Positions 22,790 through 34,649 of a stretch of 64,000 nt of DNA are shown here, in pieces; within the stretch, counting starts at the first letter, position 1; each line of letters opens with the position of its first letter. A model generated the notes under the pieces. The model had not been told where the DNA came from. It made no database searches and worked only from the letters and a program-made list of their open reading frames with translations. Position numbers and translations under genes: made by a program. Source of the DNA: Gnetum montanum (lineage: Eukaryota; Streptophyta; Gnetopsida; Gnetales; Gnetaceae). Location: NCBI GenBank assembly GCA_015680685.1, contig MNCI01018957.1:66109-130108 (forward strand), written 5' to 3'.

Positions 22790-23840
22790 TAAGTATACTA
22801 TGCCAGCGTATACGCCCAAGTTCACACCCGCAACGTGTACACCCAGCGTATATGGCCGACATCCTCCGGCATACACGCTCAGCATACACGCCTTACATGC
22901 ACGCTCGGCAGGTACAACAGATGCATACGCTCGATGACAAAATCTCCAAAGACAGCATGAAGACAGCACTGAAGAGCAAGAATTGAAGCAAGTCGGCAAC
23001 CATCAGCGTATACGCCCCAACGTATATGCCTAGCATCCATCAGCGTATACGCCCAATGTATACGCCTAGCATCCATAGCATCTCCACCCAAGTTCACACA
23101 CACCCAGCACGTCCAGCGTATACGCCCAGCGTATACACCGGCTTGATGCGGCGTATACACCCAGCATATGTAATATATTGTATATTTGTAAATTGTATGC
23201 ACCCGGTCAATGCGCCACGTGTCTCCTAACCCAAGTCTAGCGTAACAACCAGTATAAAAACCCTGATTTTCCACTTCATCCAGGCGGTTGGCAAAAAATC
23301 CAGAGCATACCAGAGAACAATTATGCTGCGCACCAGAGCTAAAACCCTCTCACGCTGGAAAGCCCTGTACACCGTGCACACAGTCTCTACGCTCCGCCTA
23401 TCGTGCGAACCAGCCGAGTCATCCCTGCATCCACCGGGGCTTTTCGTCCGCCTTGTGTTCCATCACAACTACGTTAGACTGGTGCACTGTACTTTCACTT
23501 TGTAATACCATTGTTTGCAGTTTACGCTAATTTCTTACATGTGTTTCTGTTTACGCTCGTTTACATTTACGCCCTGTCTGCATCTGTTACACTATTTACG
23601 CTCTCGTTTACGCCCGTTACGCTGTTTACGCATAACCCAGCATGTAACACTTCGGTATACGTTCGGGGAAATCCTTGTCTGATATGCATGTGGACCACCC
23701 AAGGTACTCTACCTTCGTGCATTCCAGCTCGCCCTCAGGCGAAGGTAGGGTCTTCTGTGCACGCCTTGCGATCCCACAGTCTCTGTTTCCTTCCAGCCGG
23801 AGACCGACGATTTCAGGCGGTACACTACTCCTACTCTAAT
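22790..23840 (+). repeat. GC-richer LTR-like block with GTATACGCC repeats (probable solo LTR)
   Basis: About 1 kb, clearly richer in GC than its surroundings. 22800-23165 is packed with variants of 'cagcgtatacgccca' (a dozen or so), like U3 repeats. A TATA-like 'gtataaaaaccc' lies near 23252, and 23515-23640 carries about seven copies of 'gtttacgc' or close variants. The layout (repeat array, TATA, leader) resembles an LTR of another family. On the right, element G sequence resumes near 23845. Ends and TSD could not be fixed, so solo LTR is an inference. Open frames here are judged by-products of the repeats. Confidence 0.5.
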
Positions 23841-23844
23841 AAGG

Positions 23845-24967
23845 AATGGTGGTTGTTTTGTGGGAGCACTTTTGTGTCTCAAGGGATGGATTGGTCTTAG
23901 AATGTTGATGCAAAGTCACTAAATGTGGTTGGTTTTGGTCTAGAATAAGGATGGATCCTATCAAGTCATTTAATCAAAAACTCACAAGGGAATCATGTGA
24001 CCATAATTAGGAACTCCATTCTACTCTCTCTCTCACCCATATATGCTTTCCATATATCACCTCATTATTGGTTACATGTTCTTGATTTGATGTCCTAGTT
24101 TGATGTGTTAGAATCCTTAGTTAGATTCTTTTGGGTTTTGTACTTAACCTTTTGTAACCATTAATCATCCATGGGGCCCATGGACTCTTTTGTTTAATGT
24201 TATGCAAGGGCATAAAAGGCTTGTGCTTACTTTGGGGAGGATCCACTTGCATATCTTTTGGTTTTATTAGTTAAGTTCTTTATCCTTAGCCACTCTTATA
24301 ATCTAATTTTGTTTATTTACCCCATCAATGACATCCAATTGTGCACATTTTCACAATAGTTTTTAGTGAATTCTTCTTTTCATTATTGTGAACCCTTACA
24401 CCCTCTTTGAATAATTTCCTTGTATTGAAATTTTTTAAATTTAATGGCCCACTTATCTAATTTACCCTATTTGTCAGCCTTCCTGCTAATACTAGTAAAG
24501 GAACCAATCTACCACAATCATAAATTAGCTAAGTGTAACCACTAACGAGACAAGGCATTTAACCACTATGTGTTACACATGACATACTAATTCATGATTT
24601 TGTTGTGATTGTAGTGAGAAGCATGGATTGGAAGTGAGACTATCTTCAGCAAGGATGATGCAGTAATACCCCACAATGAGGATCATTCATGATCATTAGA
24701 TCTATTTTCTCTCTCTCATTCTTCTACTACTAAGAGGTGTTGGATGTCAGTGTTATCTAGGGTATTCACTCTTGTCATGAACACCCAATGTTGTAAAAAA
24801 ATTCTAATTCCATATACTTGGGCATTCAGAGTTTGTATGTCTATTTCATCTAAGTCAATTTGTGTGAGAGTCAATAATCCCATACCTACCCAATATGTTA
24901 TGTTGTAAAAAAAATTATTTATCCTCTTCTACACTCAAGGATGAGTTTTCATTCAATCATGGGGGTA
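23845..24967 (+). mobile_element. Element G: 3' part of an Athila-like element, third ORF deleted
   Basis: From 23845 it follows the spacer of C (23850-23990 matches C near 58585-58720) and carries the conserved 'tttggggaggatccacttgc' block at 24205-24260. A candidate acceptor 'tgtgattgtag' ends at 24614 with CTAAT upstream. Only about 350 bp then remain before the polypurine tract (24959-24967), where other copies hold ~2.7 kb of third ORF, so that ORF is deleted. The 3' LTR follows. No 5' LTR was found; the left side is cut by the GC-rich block. Confidence 0.65.
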
Positions 24968-25821
24968 TGATGAATTGCATTTATGTTGGCCTTGACGTTG
25001 GGTATGTGATGTCGGAGCCACGACATCGCATACATGATGTTAGGGTCTTGATGCGATGTTGCGTAAGTGACATTGGAGCATCAACCCTGGGTCTATCAAG
25101 ACCGTGCCTAGGCTCTTATTTTGAATAAATTTTAGTTGAGTTTTCAAGCAGAGTAGTGAAGCTCTTGACATTTATTTTTCTCAAAGTTAGAATATTTTCT
25201 GAGTGCTTGTAGGAGTCTAAAGTGTGTATGGTTCTTTGTTTGAGCATTTATGTACCTAAGTGTATTAGTGTGTTGGGAATAAAACAAACTCTTTTAACAA
25301 TCCTTATAGCACTAAGAATAGATTAATATTTTCTTTAATGCATTCTACATTCTTGTTCTTTACTTTAATGCATTTGGATTAAGTGATTTATTTTTAGCTA
25401 TTAATGAACACAAGCACGACCACTTTAAGCATTCATATAGTACTTGGTAACCCAGAAACGCTTAACGTTTGGTAGCCCAACAGTGCTCTATGTGTTCAAG
25501 AAAGTGAACTGGTTACTTGTGTTAGGCTAGTTAGGCAATAGATAATTTAGCTTTCAATCTACTCTACTCTTTATTCTTGTTGTAGGTGCTTACATCCATA
25601 AAATATAAAATGACAAAAATTCATATACCTCAATTACACTTAAACCATACCCTTGAACCTCACAAGTATAGTTGGGAAGAAAATGAACATTCTCAATGCC
25701 ATTTCACTTCCTAGAAGAGCTAGCATATTAGATAACTATAGGTCCATCGAATTCAACTCGATCATGCGTAATGCCTCAGTGATTTGTATGGTTGGGTGTA
25801 GGGGTACCTCACTACTCATCA
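24968..25821 (+). repeat. 3' LTR of element G
   Basis: 854 bp from TGATGAAT to ACTCATCA, preceded by 'tcatgggggta'. The U3 palindrome region (24985-25085) uses ACATCG/CGATGT-type motifs instead of GATATC. The right flank runs straight into the minus-strand third ORF remnant of F, with no matching TSD found. Confidence 0.85.
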
Positions 25822-25917
25822 ATTACAAATTTTTTTGGTATTCTGAACTACAAAATTAAACACTAGGATAAAATGATAAACATAATTTCTCTCATAGCAT
25901 GAAGATAAAAAAGAAGA

Positions 25918-27242
25918 TTAAATAGTCCCAGGTGGTGGAGGTTCCTAAGATTCTAAGGGACCTTCTCCTACTTTAGACACACGTGGGTGTTGAGGTTGTT
26001 GTGGTTGTCCTGTTGTGGCTACAACTTCTGGTGGAAGAAAAAAAAGCATCCAACAACATTTTCATCTTCTTCTCCTTACTCCTAGGATTGTGCATGGTTC
26101 ATATAGTTTTTCCATTGTTGGCTGGAATGGGCACATCCCAAGGATAAGGAATTTTTGGGAATAGCTCCTTGACATTAACAAACTATGCTACAAATTGTTT
26201 GTGTTTGATGTTGAATGTACTAATTTCATTCTACAGTTCCTAGTAATCATTCATTCTTCTAGCTAGGTTCTCAATTGTTAATCTTTGATTAGTGAATCTT
26301 GCCCTAAGAAGTTTGAGTTCAACATTTTTAGTCTCAAGCTTTCTCTTGGTCTCATTGTGGTGCTGAAAATCTACCTCATACAACAAGTACGAGCTAGTTA
26401 CCTACTTCTCTAACTCTTACTGTGGCCATTTGGTAGTTAACATTGCTAGGCTTGCATATCAGAGATAGGCAAGCTCCATATATTTAGTTATCTCTTCAAT
26501 CTATGACTCCTTCATGTGGATCTCCACTTTTTTGTAGGCATTTATTACATCAATTATAGGTTGCCACATCTCTTTTTCTTGCTAGAGTTGTTGGGGAGTC
26601 TCATTAACTTTTTCCTTAGCCATTTAGATGTGTTTTTTATTAACTTTTTTCTGTAGGCCAACCTGATATCTGTACTGGTTCTTGACTCTCTTAAATTTGA
26701 GAGCCTCATTCTTCTAGGCAGCAATCTCAATCATAAGATCTTTGCTTAAGGTGTGGACTTTCTCCATAAAGATATTTATATTTTTTTTACTACCAATCTC
26801 CTCAGTTTAGTTTTTACCTTGGCTATCTACTCTTGTTGTTAATGGATGAATTATTACATTTGTTATTTTTGCACATCAACATTCCATAAGCGATGATTCT
26901 ATGCAGTCAACATCTCATTCTCTAGGCATATCTAGACTAAGTCCTTCTAAATTGAATATGTCTTGGCCTTGGCCATGCTTAATCTCTTGGTAGTATAGGT
27001 TGAGGAGCATAGGATTAGTTGGGATCATTTTGAAAGGGTAACTTGAAACAACTCAAGCATGGCCTCTTCTTTGGGAATTTTTCAGACAAATTCCACTTTA
27101 GGATTCTCATAAAGAGGTCCTGTTGCATGAGTTTCTGCTACCTACTCCTAGGCTTGTTCCTGTCGTTCCCTTCCAACTTATATTGTTTGTTCCTTGGCTA
27201 TGATGGTTCTTCTTCTTGTGGCCGTTTCGATCTTGGTGCCAT
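25918..27242 (-). pseudogene. Third ORF of element F, shortened
   Basis: Minus-strand copy of the Athila third ORF: ATG at 27242 (MAPRSKRP...) just after 'tgtgatcatat', the same place as the acceptor in A and B but with AG changed. Wording matches B at 46.4-47.0 kb. The N-terminal globular domain is absent: basic N-terminus and coiled coil meet within 1.3 kb, about half the length in A or B. The C-terminus is Pro-rich and ends at a stop near 25918. Several stops and frame changes. Confidence 0.6.
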
Positions 27243-28666
27243 ATATGATCACAACATGGCCAATGATTAGCATTTAATGTGTAGCTTGAAACAATTGGTA
27301 TGTCTTATCTTTTTAGGAAAGTTACACCTGGCTAATTTTTCATCATGATTGATTTGATTAATTCAATTATTATTTTATTCTTATTTTAATATTAATAATT
27401 AATTTTAGATTTATTGGAGTTTGTTGGAAGGGTTAAACTCTTAAAAATTGATGGTTTAATATTATCCTATTTGTTAATAATTTGAGAGAGTTAGAGAAAA
27501 ATTTTCATTAGAAACTTTAAGATTTGTGACACCCATGACTAAGAGCTTACCTTTGGTAGCTACAAGATCAAAGAATGAAGTGATTTGGACAAACAATGTG
27601 AAAGTTATGGGCATTGGAAGGTTTTAGGCTTTGAAAAATTATAAAAACTTCCCTCCTATTTTGAAGCAAATGACAAAACATTTCAAGTGTTGAATGGTAT
27701 TTATAGAATTTTGGAATTGTGTCAATTGGGCCTAGTTGATGGGGTTGAGTTGACACTGCCAACTACATTGATTGGGCCTAGTCAATGCAACTATTGACCA
27801 CCATTGAATTTATCAAAAATAATAAAAAATAAGGAGTTTTCATAGGAAATGAGGGTCAAATGGAAGCCAAAAAAGCTATAAATATGATGAAAATATTAGA
27901 AGAGAATTTTAAAGTCTAGAAAATTGAGAAATGGTTGGAGAATGAGATTTTATGAACAAAAATTCCTTAAGGAGTGCACAGTTGGATACACGATAGAGCA
28001 CATGAAAGACTTGATTGCAACAACATATAAGGGTAAGCCACTTAACTAACCAAACCATGAGATATGCAAGTGGATCCTCCCCATAGTAGCACATGCCCTG
28101 TCTGCCTTTACATAAACTCAACTAAGGAGTCTGTGGCCCCATAATTGATTAATGGTTATGAAAAGTTAAGGACCAAACTTGCAGAATCTATTTAAGAATT
28201 TCAACATATCAAACTAAGACAATGGATAAAAACATGAACAACCAATAGTAAGGTAAGTTATGGAAGCCTTGATGGATGATAGAGAGAGTGGGATGGAGTT
28301 CCTGGTCCTAGTCACATGAAGTCCCTTGTGGAATTTATAGTTAACTAACTTGATAGAGTTCATCCTTAGTCCAAAAAAAAAACCATCCACCACCCCCCAA
28401 CCCTTGAGACATAAAAGTTCTCCCATACATCAAACATCATTCCATTTAGAGAAGAAAAGGGAATTAGGAGGTGAGAAAGGGCCTTAGTTAGAGGGGACCT
28501 TTAGGCATGGGTAACATGACTTTCTAGTCCCATAACCAATGCTTATAGCCTATTTATTGTGTCTAAGGGGTGTGCTATGAATTTCCATCATTTTTTGAAT
28601 GGGAACAACACCATTCAAAGAATTATTCAACTCCTTATTATTGGTTGACACAGAACATTAAGAGAA
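27243..28666 (-). mobile_element. Element F: spacer of a minus-strand Athila-like element
   Basis: Aligns with the spacer of B (49.2-50.7 kb). It contains the conserved block (28055-28110), the shared stretch 'ccttagttagaggggacctt' (28482-28501; B near 50471) and a promoter-like module at 27698-27805. At 28667 it abuts an LTR with no primer site, gag or pol between, so F has lost its 5' internal region by a large deletion. Confidence 0.62.
27698..27805 (-). promoter_or_regulatory. Internal U3-like module (F), palindrome plus TATA
   Basis: On the minus strand, repeated 'gttgac'/'gtcaac' and GGGCCTAG/TAGGCCC-type palindromes (27720-27805) are followed by TATAAATA (27698-27705). The order mirrors the LTR U3 (palindromes, then TATA), but the module lies inside the element, upstream of the third ORF. 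Counterparts are in B (49653-49745) and C (59243-59345). Confidence 0.45.
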
Positions 28667-29468
28667 TGATGAGCAGCGAGGTATCCTTATGCTCAACCAT
28701 ACGAATACAAGCGTCCACGCACGATCCAATAAAATTCCAAGGACTAAGTGCTTATGCACCTTTGTGAAACAAGGATGGGTTGATCAATTGTTGTCTTCCC
28801 AAGCTTACTTGTATAACACAATTGTATGGTTAAGTAAACTTGAGGTACATGATTTTTATAGTTTTTATGTTTTTATGTCCTAGTGCTACAAAGGGAGGAG
28901 AGAGATAACTAAGTAACTAATTTTGATTTAACTACTCAACTATGCTTTAACTAGTCCTAACACCAGCATCCATTCTCACTTGTTGTACACATCCTAAACC
29001 AGTGCAACACTACTGGGATTACCAAATGCTAATCGTTACTGGGTTACCAAGTGTTACACACATGCTTGAAGTGATCATACTAAGTGTGCTTACTTAGGAG
29101 AGTTGTAGGGTGAGAGAGAGCATTAATTAACTAAGGAAAGCATTATGTAACAGTAATTAACATTAATTAGTCCATTTTGAGTGTTGCAAGGTTTATCAAA
29201 AAGTTCATCTTTCTTGCCGTACACAAGGTGTGCTCAGCAATGCTCGAATAAAGATCCGTTCACTTTATGACTCCTACTGCGGGCAGTTAGAAATAATACT
29301 AGCTCTGAAAAGGAAAGGAGGTAAGAGTTTGGGTAAGGTACTAAGACTAACTATGCAAACCAAGTGCGCCCACCTCTTATTTATAGGCAATGAGGTAGGC
29401 CCTGATATTGCATATGTGATATCGCTTGGAAGGCCCCGATATTACGTACGCGATATTACAACTCATCA
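28667..29468 (-). repeat. LTR, minus orientation, next to element F
   Basis: 802 bp; read on the minus strand it starts TGATGAGT and ends GCTCATCA. The U3 end (29390-29460) has GATATCG/CGATATT palindromes like element A. Neither a primer site (left) nor a polypurine tract (right) adjoins it, and no 5 bp duplication is seen. It is either the 5' LTR of F after an internal deletion or an independent solo LTR. Confidence 0.8.
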
Positions 29469-29474
29469 ACTCCC

Positions 29475-30013
29475 ATCATTGCAACATTCACTTAGATTAA
29501 TTTTTATTATTAATTATTATTTTTCTTTAGTTAAATGTTTCCCTTTATTGCTATTTACTATTCCTGTTATTAAGTGGAATGCGTATGCCTTAATCACGAG
29601 CTTTTAAGTGGAAGTACTTGGTAAACTAGAAGTGTATTGTTTGGTACACCCAGTGACATATGCTTGGCCATCCCAGAAGTAGTCTCATGAAGTTCATGAT
29701 GTATACGGATGATTAAGGGTGGATACTCATCGCACATAGGCTAGTTAGATTTTACTTTCCATTATTCATTACTTTAATTAATTCATCTCTTTATCACCAT
29801 CAAGAGTAGTGTAAAATTAGGAACAACATCATATGCCTCACTTTGGACTAAACCATACGTGACAAGCTACCACTAGTCCAAGTGGGAAGATAATTAACTA
29901 CGATTAGAGCATAATGATCTAGATATCACAACTAGTCCCATCCACAGAATTTGATCGGATCGTGCATGAACACTTGTGATTCATATGGTTGAGTGTAGGG
30001 GTACCTCATCGTT
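29475..30013 (+). repeat. Truncated LTR, plus orientation
   Basis: Matches the LTR of element A from 'atcattgcaacattcactta' (A 21399 onwards) to close to its end, so the U3 is missing. It begins six bases after the opposite-facing LTR. Its right end ('ggggtacctcatcgttg') is altered relative to TACC...ACTCATCA and runs straight into Tat-like RT sequence. Confidence 0.72.
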
Positions 30014-31000
30014 GATTAGAAGGTGAGGTTATTTTTGGAATGTCAATGATCATTTTTTTGTTACTTGGAAAAGCATTTCAGTGCTCAATCATCCAATGTA
30101 TGAATTATTCTTTTTAAACATTTCATCTAATAGTTTAATTATTGTAGCAAATATGAGGATGAATCTTCTAATAAATTTGATGTTACTAAAGAAAGATCTT
30201 AACTCTTTCTTACCTAGTGGATAGCAAACTTCAAGAATAGCATTTGCTCACTTTGGATTAATAGAGATGTCTTCTTTTATTACAATATGACTAAGAAATC
30301 TTACACTTTTAATATTAAAGACAGATTTCTTAGTATTCAAAGATACACTATATTTTCTACACCTTAAAAAAACTTTAATAAGATCTCTAGATGTGTGCCT
30401 CTATCATATAAAAAGATTGGTAGGCTATCTAACTAGATAGTAATATTTTTTCCTAACATTCCTTCAAAATTCATATATTTAACTCTTTGAAAGGTTGATC
30501 CAACACTTAAAAGTCCAAAAAGCATCTTAGCAATTTGATAAGTTTACCACTTGGTTGTAAATGTAGGTTTATATTAATCTTTCTTGTTAACTAAAATCTA
30601 ATTATATCTTGAATATCTGTCATGAAAAAAATACAATTTTTTCTTCATTAATCCTTTGTAATAACTCTTCTATAAAAGACAATGGATAATTATTTTTAAT
30701 ATAAGATGCATTAAGATTCTTAAAATCTACACAATGTTATTTCTATAATTTCTTATGTATAGAAACTAAGTTTTAAACCTAACTAGAATGTTTAATTAGA
30801 TATATAATTTTAGATTCAAATAGTTTATCAATTTTTTTTACGTTAGTGGTTTAATCTTGGGGTCAATTAATGCTAGATTTTGTGTAAATAGCTTAGTATT
30901 AGGTTTTATCTAATACCATATGTGTAATGATGAGCAGATTGTAAACCTTCAACTCTTCATAGGATCATGTTAAAATATCATTGAGTTCATTTAAAAATGT
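30014..31000 (-). pseudogene. Element E: Tat-like reverse transcriptase
   Basis: Minus-strand reading gives 'TWSYEELKVYNLLI' upstream of the RT, then 'KKIDKLFESKIIYLIKHSS', 'HCVDFKNLNASYIKNNYPLS', 'FIEELLQRI' and 'IAKMLFGLLSVGSTFQRVKY', the canonical fingers/palm order of a gypsy RT. Stops and an altered catalytic region show it is dead. It ends at 30013 against a truncated LTR. The sequence is markedly AT-rich, suggesting age. Confidence 0.7.
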
Positions 31001-31149
31001 GATTAGTAGACCTTTTTCATTAGTATGGAAATGTTTTCCTATTTTAGTAGGATGTTTTTAAATCTCTTTTTATAATGAAAATGAGTTTAGTTTCTCCTAA
31101 TGTTTTTTTTACTCTTTATGTTAAGGTATTTGTTCAATTTTATCATTTA

Positions 31150-31710
31150 ATTTTTTATGTTGGGCTTCATTAGTAATAACTTTGGGTAGAACTTTGCTAA
31201 TAAATATTGAATCTTTCTCATAAACATATCAAGTTTCAAGAAATTGATCATAAAACTCACCTTGACTAGTAAGGAAGAGTGTAATTTGATTATCATCATC
31301 AAACACTTGCAAAGAAAGCACATTATTAGGGATGGAGTAGACACCAACCTTTTCCATGATAATTTTTAAATCCCATCCTCCATAACAAAAAAAATATCAA
31401 GGGCACAAGAAATTTCAGCTAAATCATGAGAAATAAGATTTTCATCCCTAGGAACATGTTCTAAGATAATATGATCAAATTCTTTGAACAATTCTAAAGT
31501 ATAAGTCTTATATGCTCTTATTATAGGGTCATTTTCTTCATATATTGAGGTCAAACTAAATATGAATTAAAGCTTCATATTTAGCCATGTTGTTTTTCAT
31601 AGGTTTTGAAAAATGAATGTTGAATTTTGAGGCTTCGCTGAAAGGAATAAACATAATTCTAGTACCACATCCTAAGTATTCATGTGTTTAAGTTATTAAA
31701 ATATGAAAAG
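31150..31710 (-). pseudogene. Element E: archaeal-type RNase H lying before RT
   Basis: Reads 'GCGTRIMFIPFSEASKFNI' and 'KNNMAKYEALIH' (family CTNNxAEYEAL), then in the open stretch 31366-31554 'IILEHVPRDENLISHDLAE' (family I.HVPRxENxxADxLA). The middle of the domain is missing. A short linker at 31150-31350 leads to the RT at 30.85 kb. The order is therefore protease, RNase H, RT, unlike the RT-then-RNase H order in the element at 0.2-1.9 kb. I believe this order is known in some plant Tat-type elements. Confidence 0.62.
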
Positions 31711-32642
31711 AAAGCCCTTTGATCAATGTAAATATAATCATTATCATAGATTAGATCATCATTTGAAGATTTAATAATAAATATTTTGCTAATGTCCTTG
31801 TCTCTACCCATTTGTGGAGGGTTACCAATGAGGAAGGTCTTTTTGTCATGTTGATGCAAAAGTACAATATCATCATCTAACTTTAAGAGTTTCCTATAGA
31901 CTAGATGTATATATGTATATATGTAAGGATTTATATTAGGTAGAGAATAGCCTATTTCATTTGAGATTTATTCTATTTTATATTCTTCAAAATCAACATT
32001 AATGACTCCAATAAAGTTTACATTTTTATAGGTTGATATGACATCAGGTTATTTTTTATTTATGACAACATGATGATGGAAAGGTTTCCTAGGAATTATA
32101 ATGTGCACAAACTATCCCTTACTTAGAAGGAGTTCTAAAAAGTTAGATTCAAAGAAGCCTTCAAACTAAGTGCCAAAGGTACATGATAGAAGCATGTTGT
32201 AGGTTGGCTTCATATCTATTACTATGCTTTCTATGTGACACATACAATTTGGGTATTGTTTGAAACCAATTTGGAAATCCTTGAGTAATCCTAGTACATG
32301 AACAATTGATCCATCAAGTTGGATAACATTTCTTGTTTATGAAATCCTTTAATTTTCTAAGGTTTTACAAACTTTTAGGGGCATTATGTCAACTATGATT
32401 CTTGAATCCATCAAAAAATTATGGACATTTTTCTCACATATAATTATAACTTTTTTTTTCATGCATGGGAATCTTAGCTTTTTTGTTAACTAATCAATGT
32501 ATATCTTCTTCTGCCTTTTTAAATTGTAAAAGCTCATACAGGTATATCTTGGATTTAACTCTTTTGAGATGCTCTATAAGATCATAGATTTTTATTTTAC
32601 TTCTAGCCTCAAGTTGATCTTGGTTGGGATGATTGTGATTTT
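31711..32642 (-). pseudogene. Element E: protease and gag C-terminus
   Basis: Near 32330-32420 the minus strand reads 'MDSRIIVDIMPLKVCKTLEN', resembling a gypsy protease active-site region (family DSGAxVNVxP), with the glycine lost. Upstream, 32520-32640 reads 'IYDLIEHLKRVKSKIYLYEL', like the gag end of Tat elements (family YDxLaHLkkipAxlsvYd). The rest of gag lies on the far side of element C, beyond 63715. Confidence 0.5.
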
Positions 32643-33544
32643 GCAATTAATGAGTCATGAATAAGACAAGATGCATTGATGTGCATGCATCGATGTAGCT
32701 CTGTCGATGCATGGTAAGATGCATTGAGGCTGCCTCAGGTAGTGCCTATATAAATGCACTCACCACTCACATTTATGACACTTGCAATTATAGCATAGCC
32801 AAGTTCTTACAATTTCTCCTCTTTAGAGTTAGATTATTTTTTCTCTGAATGCCCACAATGTGAATTTAAGAGATTGTATGGTGCTTTATTCAAGTGCCTA
32901 TGTACCTAAATGCATTAACATGAACAATAATAAATTTGATATTTCCTACATTCATTGTAGCACTTAGACTAGTTTACCCTTTACATTTAGCACTTGACTT
33001 CTCATGCAATATATATTTATGGATTTAAAGATTAATGTAATTAATGATAAATACATGAGTATGACCACTTCAAGCATAATTTATTATGCTTGGTAATCCT
33101 CGTAGTGGATATTTGATACACCCTATAATAGCCACTTGATAACCTAGTAACATTAATATTAGTTCAATATGTGTACGACAAGTGGGAGTGCATACTCCAT
33201 GTTAGGATAATTAGTGACTAGAGAAATTGGTTAGTTAGATAATTAATCATTGAACCTTTATTTAAATCATCTAGCTATAAGAAAAAAAATGTAAAATAAA
33301 TTAATTATAGAAATACAAATCACATGTCTTTTTTTTTGAGAGAATGTTCGGGATTGTATTACTGAAAGTATGGTACACGAGTATACAAATACAAGCGGGG
33401 GGGGGGGGGGGGGGTGGAGGACCAGGGGTGGCCCACCCTGTAGGAGGGGGAGGCCCCGAAAACCCACAAAAGATCAAACTCAGAGGACATCGAGCCGAGC
33501 CACCGAACCACAGAACCGTACAGACCTCAAAAACCCCAACAAGA

Positions 33545-33840
33545 ACAAGGGGGGGGGGGCGCACCCCCAAAAAAAAAGGGGGGGGGGAGGGGGGGGCCAC
33601 CCCCCAAAAGGGGGGGGGGGCGCACCCCCAAAAAAAAAGGGGGGGGGGAGGGGGGGGCCACCCCCCAAAAGGGGGGGGGGGCGCACCCCCAAAAAAAAAG
33701 GGGGGGGGAGGGGGGGGCCACCCCCCAAAAGGGGGGGGGGGCGCACCCCCAAAACAAAAGAGAGGGGGAGAAGGGGGGCACACCCCCAAAGGGGGGGGGG
33801 GGCGCACCCCCAAAAAAAAAGGGGGGGGGGGGGGGGGGAG
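33545..33840. repeat. 61-bp G-tract tandem array in the LINE 3' UTR
   Basis: 'cgcaccccc' recurs at 33560, 33621, 33682, 33742 and 33803 (spacing 61, 61, 60, 61). Each unit joins two half-units of the form (c)accccc-A(4-9)-G(8-12). On the plus strand it is a ladder of G-runs able to form quadruplexes; the LINE RNA sense is C-rich. It lies between the LINE stop codon and its tail. Unit length is not a multiple of three, so the long Gly/Pro ORFs in several frames are artefacts. Confidence 0.95.
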
Positions 33841-33899
33841 GGCTAGGGGCGCGTCGACAGCTGGCGATAGGCACACCGAGGCAGCTCCAACTCATGAAG

Positions 33900-34103
33900 T
33901 AGGTCCAGGATGGCGCAATGCTCCTCGGTGTCCACGAAGTTAGCAACCTTTTGGAAGCCCTGCATAAGAGCCTTGCGCCTACTTCGGTCCGCCGAGGAGT
34001 CCCCCGCATCAGGGTGGAATCTAGCGGATGTGAGCCGGATGTGTCGTCTGAGCTCCCCCCAGGAGGTCTCACAGCTAATGCCTAAAATGCTATAGGGGCA
34101 GCG
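33900..34103 (-). pseudogene. J domain (DnaJ-like) at the C-terminus of the LINE ORF
   Basis: Residues read 'PYSILGISCETSWGELRRHI', then 'RLTSARFHPDAGDSSADRS', then 'FQKVANFVDTEEHCAILDLL'. This follows the J-domain plan: YxxLGIs start, helix II with basic residues, the invariant HPD loop (34008-34016), helix III with Phe, and a helix IV resembling (s)DxexRxxYD. J domains stimulate Hsp70 ATPase. It is in frame with RT and preceded by a Glu/Gln/Arg-rich coiled coil (34115-34460). The ORF stops 19 codons after the domain. The match is clear by eye, but no profile search was run. Confidence 0.75.
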
Positions 34104-34649
34104 CCCCCCCCCCCTGAGCCACTGGCGGGCGCTATGCTGATGTGCCCAGTCAAGTTGCCGTTGCCGTTGCTCTTCCTCCTCCTGCAGGCGTTCCCGCTCC
34201 TCCTGGGCTGCCACCTCCTGGGCCTAACGGGCCTCCTCCTCCTGACGCAGCTCCTCCCTGATTCGGTCCCGGAGCTCATCCGTGAGCTGGGCCCGCAAGG
34301 TCTCCATCATGAGCGTATGTTGCCTGTTCAGCTGTTGTGCTTGTTCCTGAAGCTGGGCTTCGTGGTCAGCATGCCACTGGGCCAGGGTCTCGGTCCATCG
34401 AAGCTTCGAAGTCTGGCGCTCGACCTCTCGAGCCTCAGCGATCGCCTGTTGAAGCTACGCCTCCCAACTTGGGGGGGCGCTGGGGGGGTTAGGATAGGGG
34501 GCAGGATTGCGGCGGGAGCGGCGCCCCCAGGAAAGGTTGAAAGCGGCCCGCCGCCGTTGAGTGGGTGGGGTGGAGGAACTGGGGGAGGCAAGGGGGGTAT
34601 CAGCGAGACTACCCCCAGTGGGGGCAGAGGATGGGCCCGGCTCCCCCTA

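Noticed and set aside
23026-23530. Several overlapping ORFs on both strands
   Set aside because: Open frames created by the GTATACGCC repeats in a GC-richer LTR-like block; no protein family likeness.
33301-33943. Long overlapping ORFs on both strands (Gly- or Pro-rich, up to ~200 codons) across the G-tract array
   Set aside because: They are by-products of a homopolymer-rich tandem repeat that is open in several frames. The unit length (61 bp) shifts frame each copy, and the region lies after the LINE stop codon.
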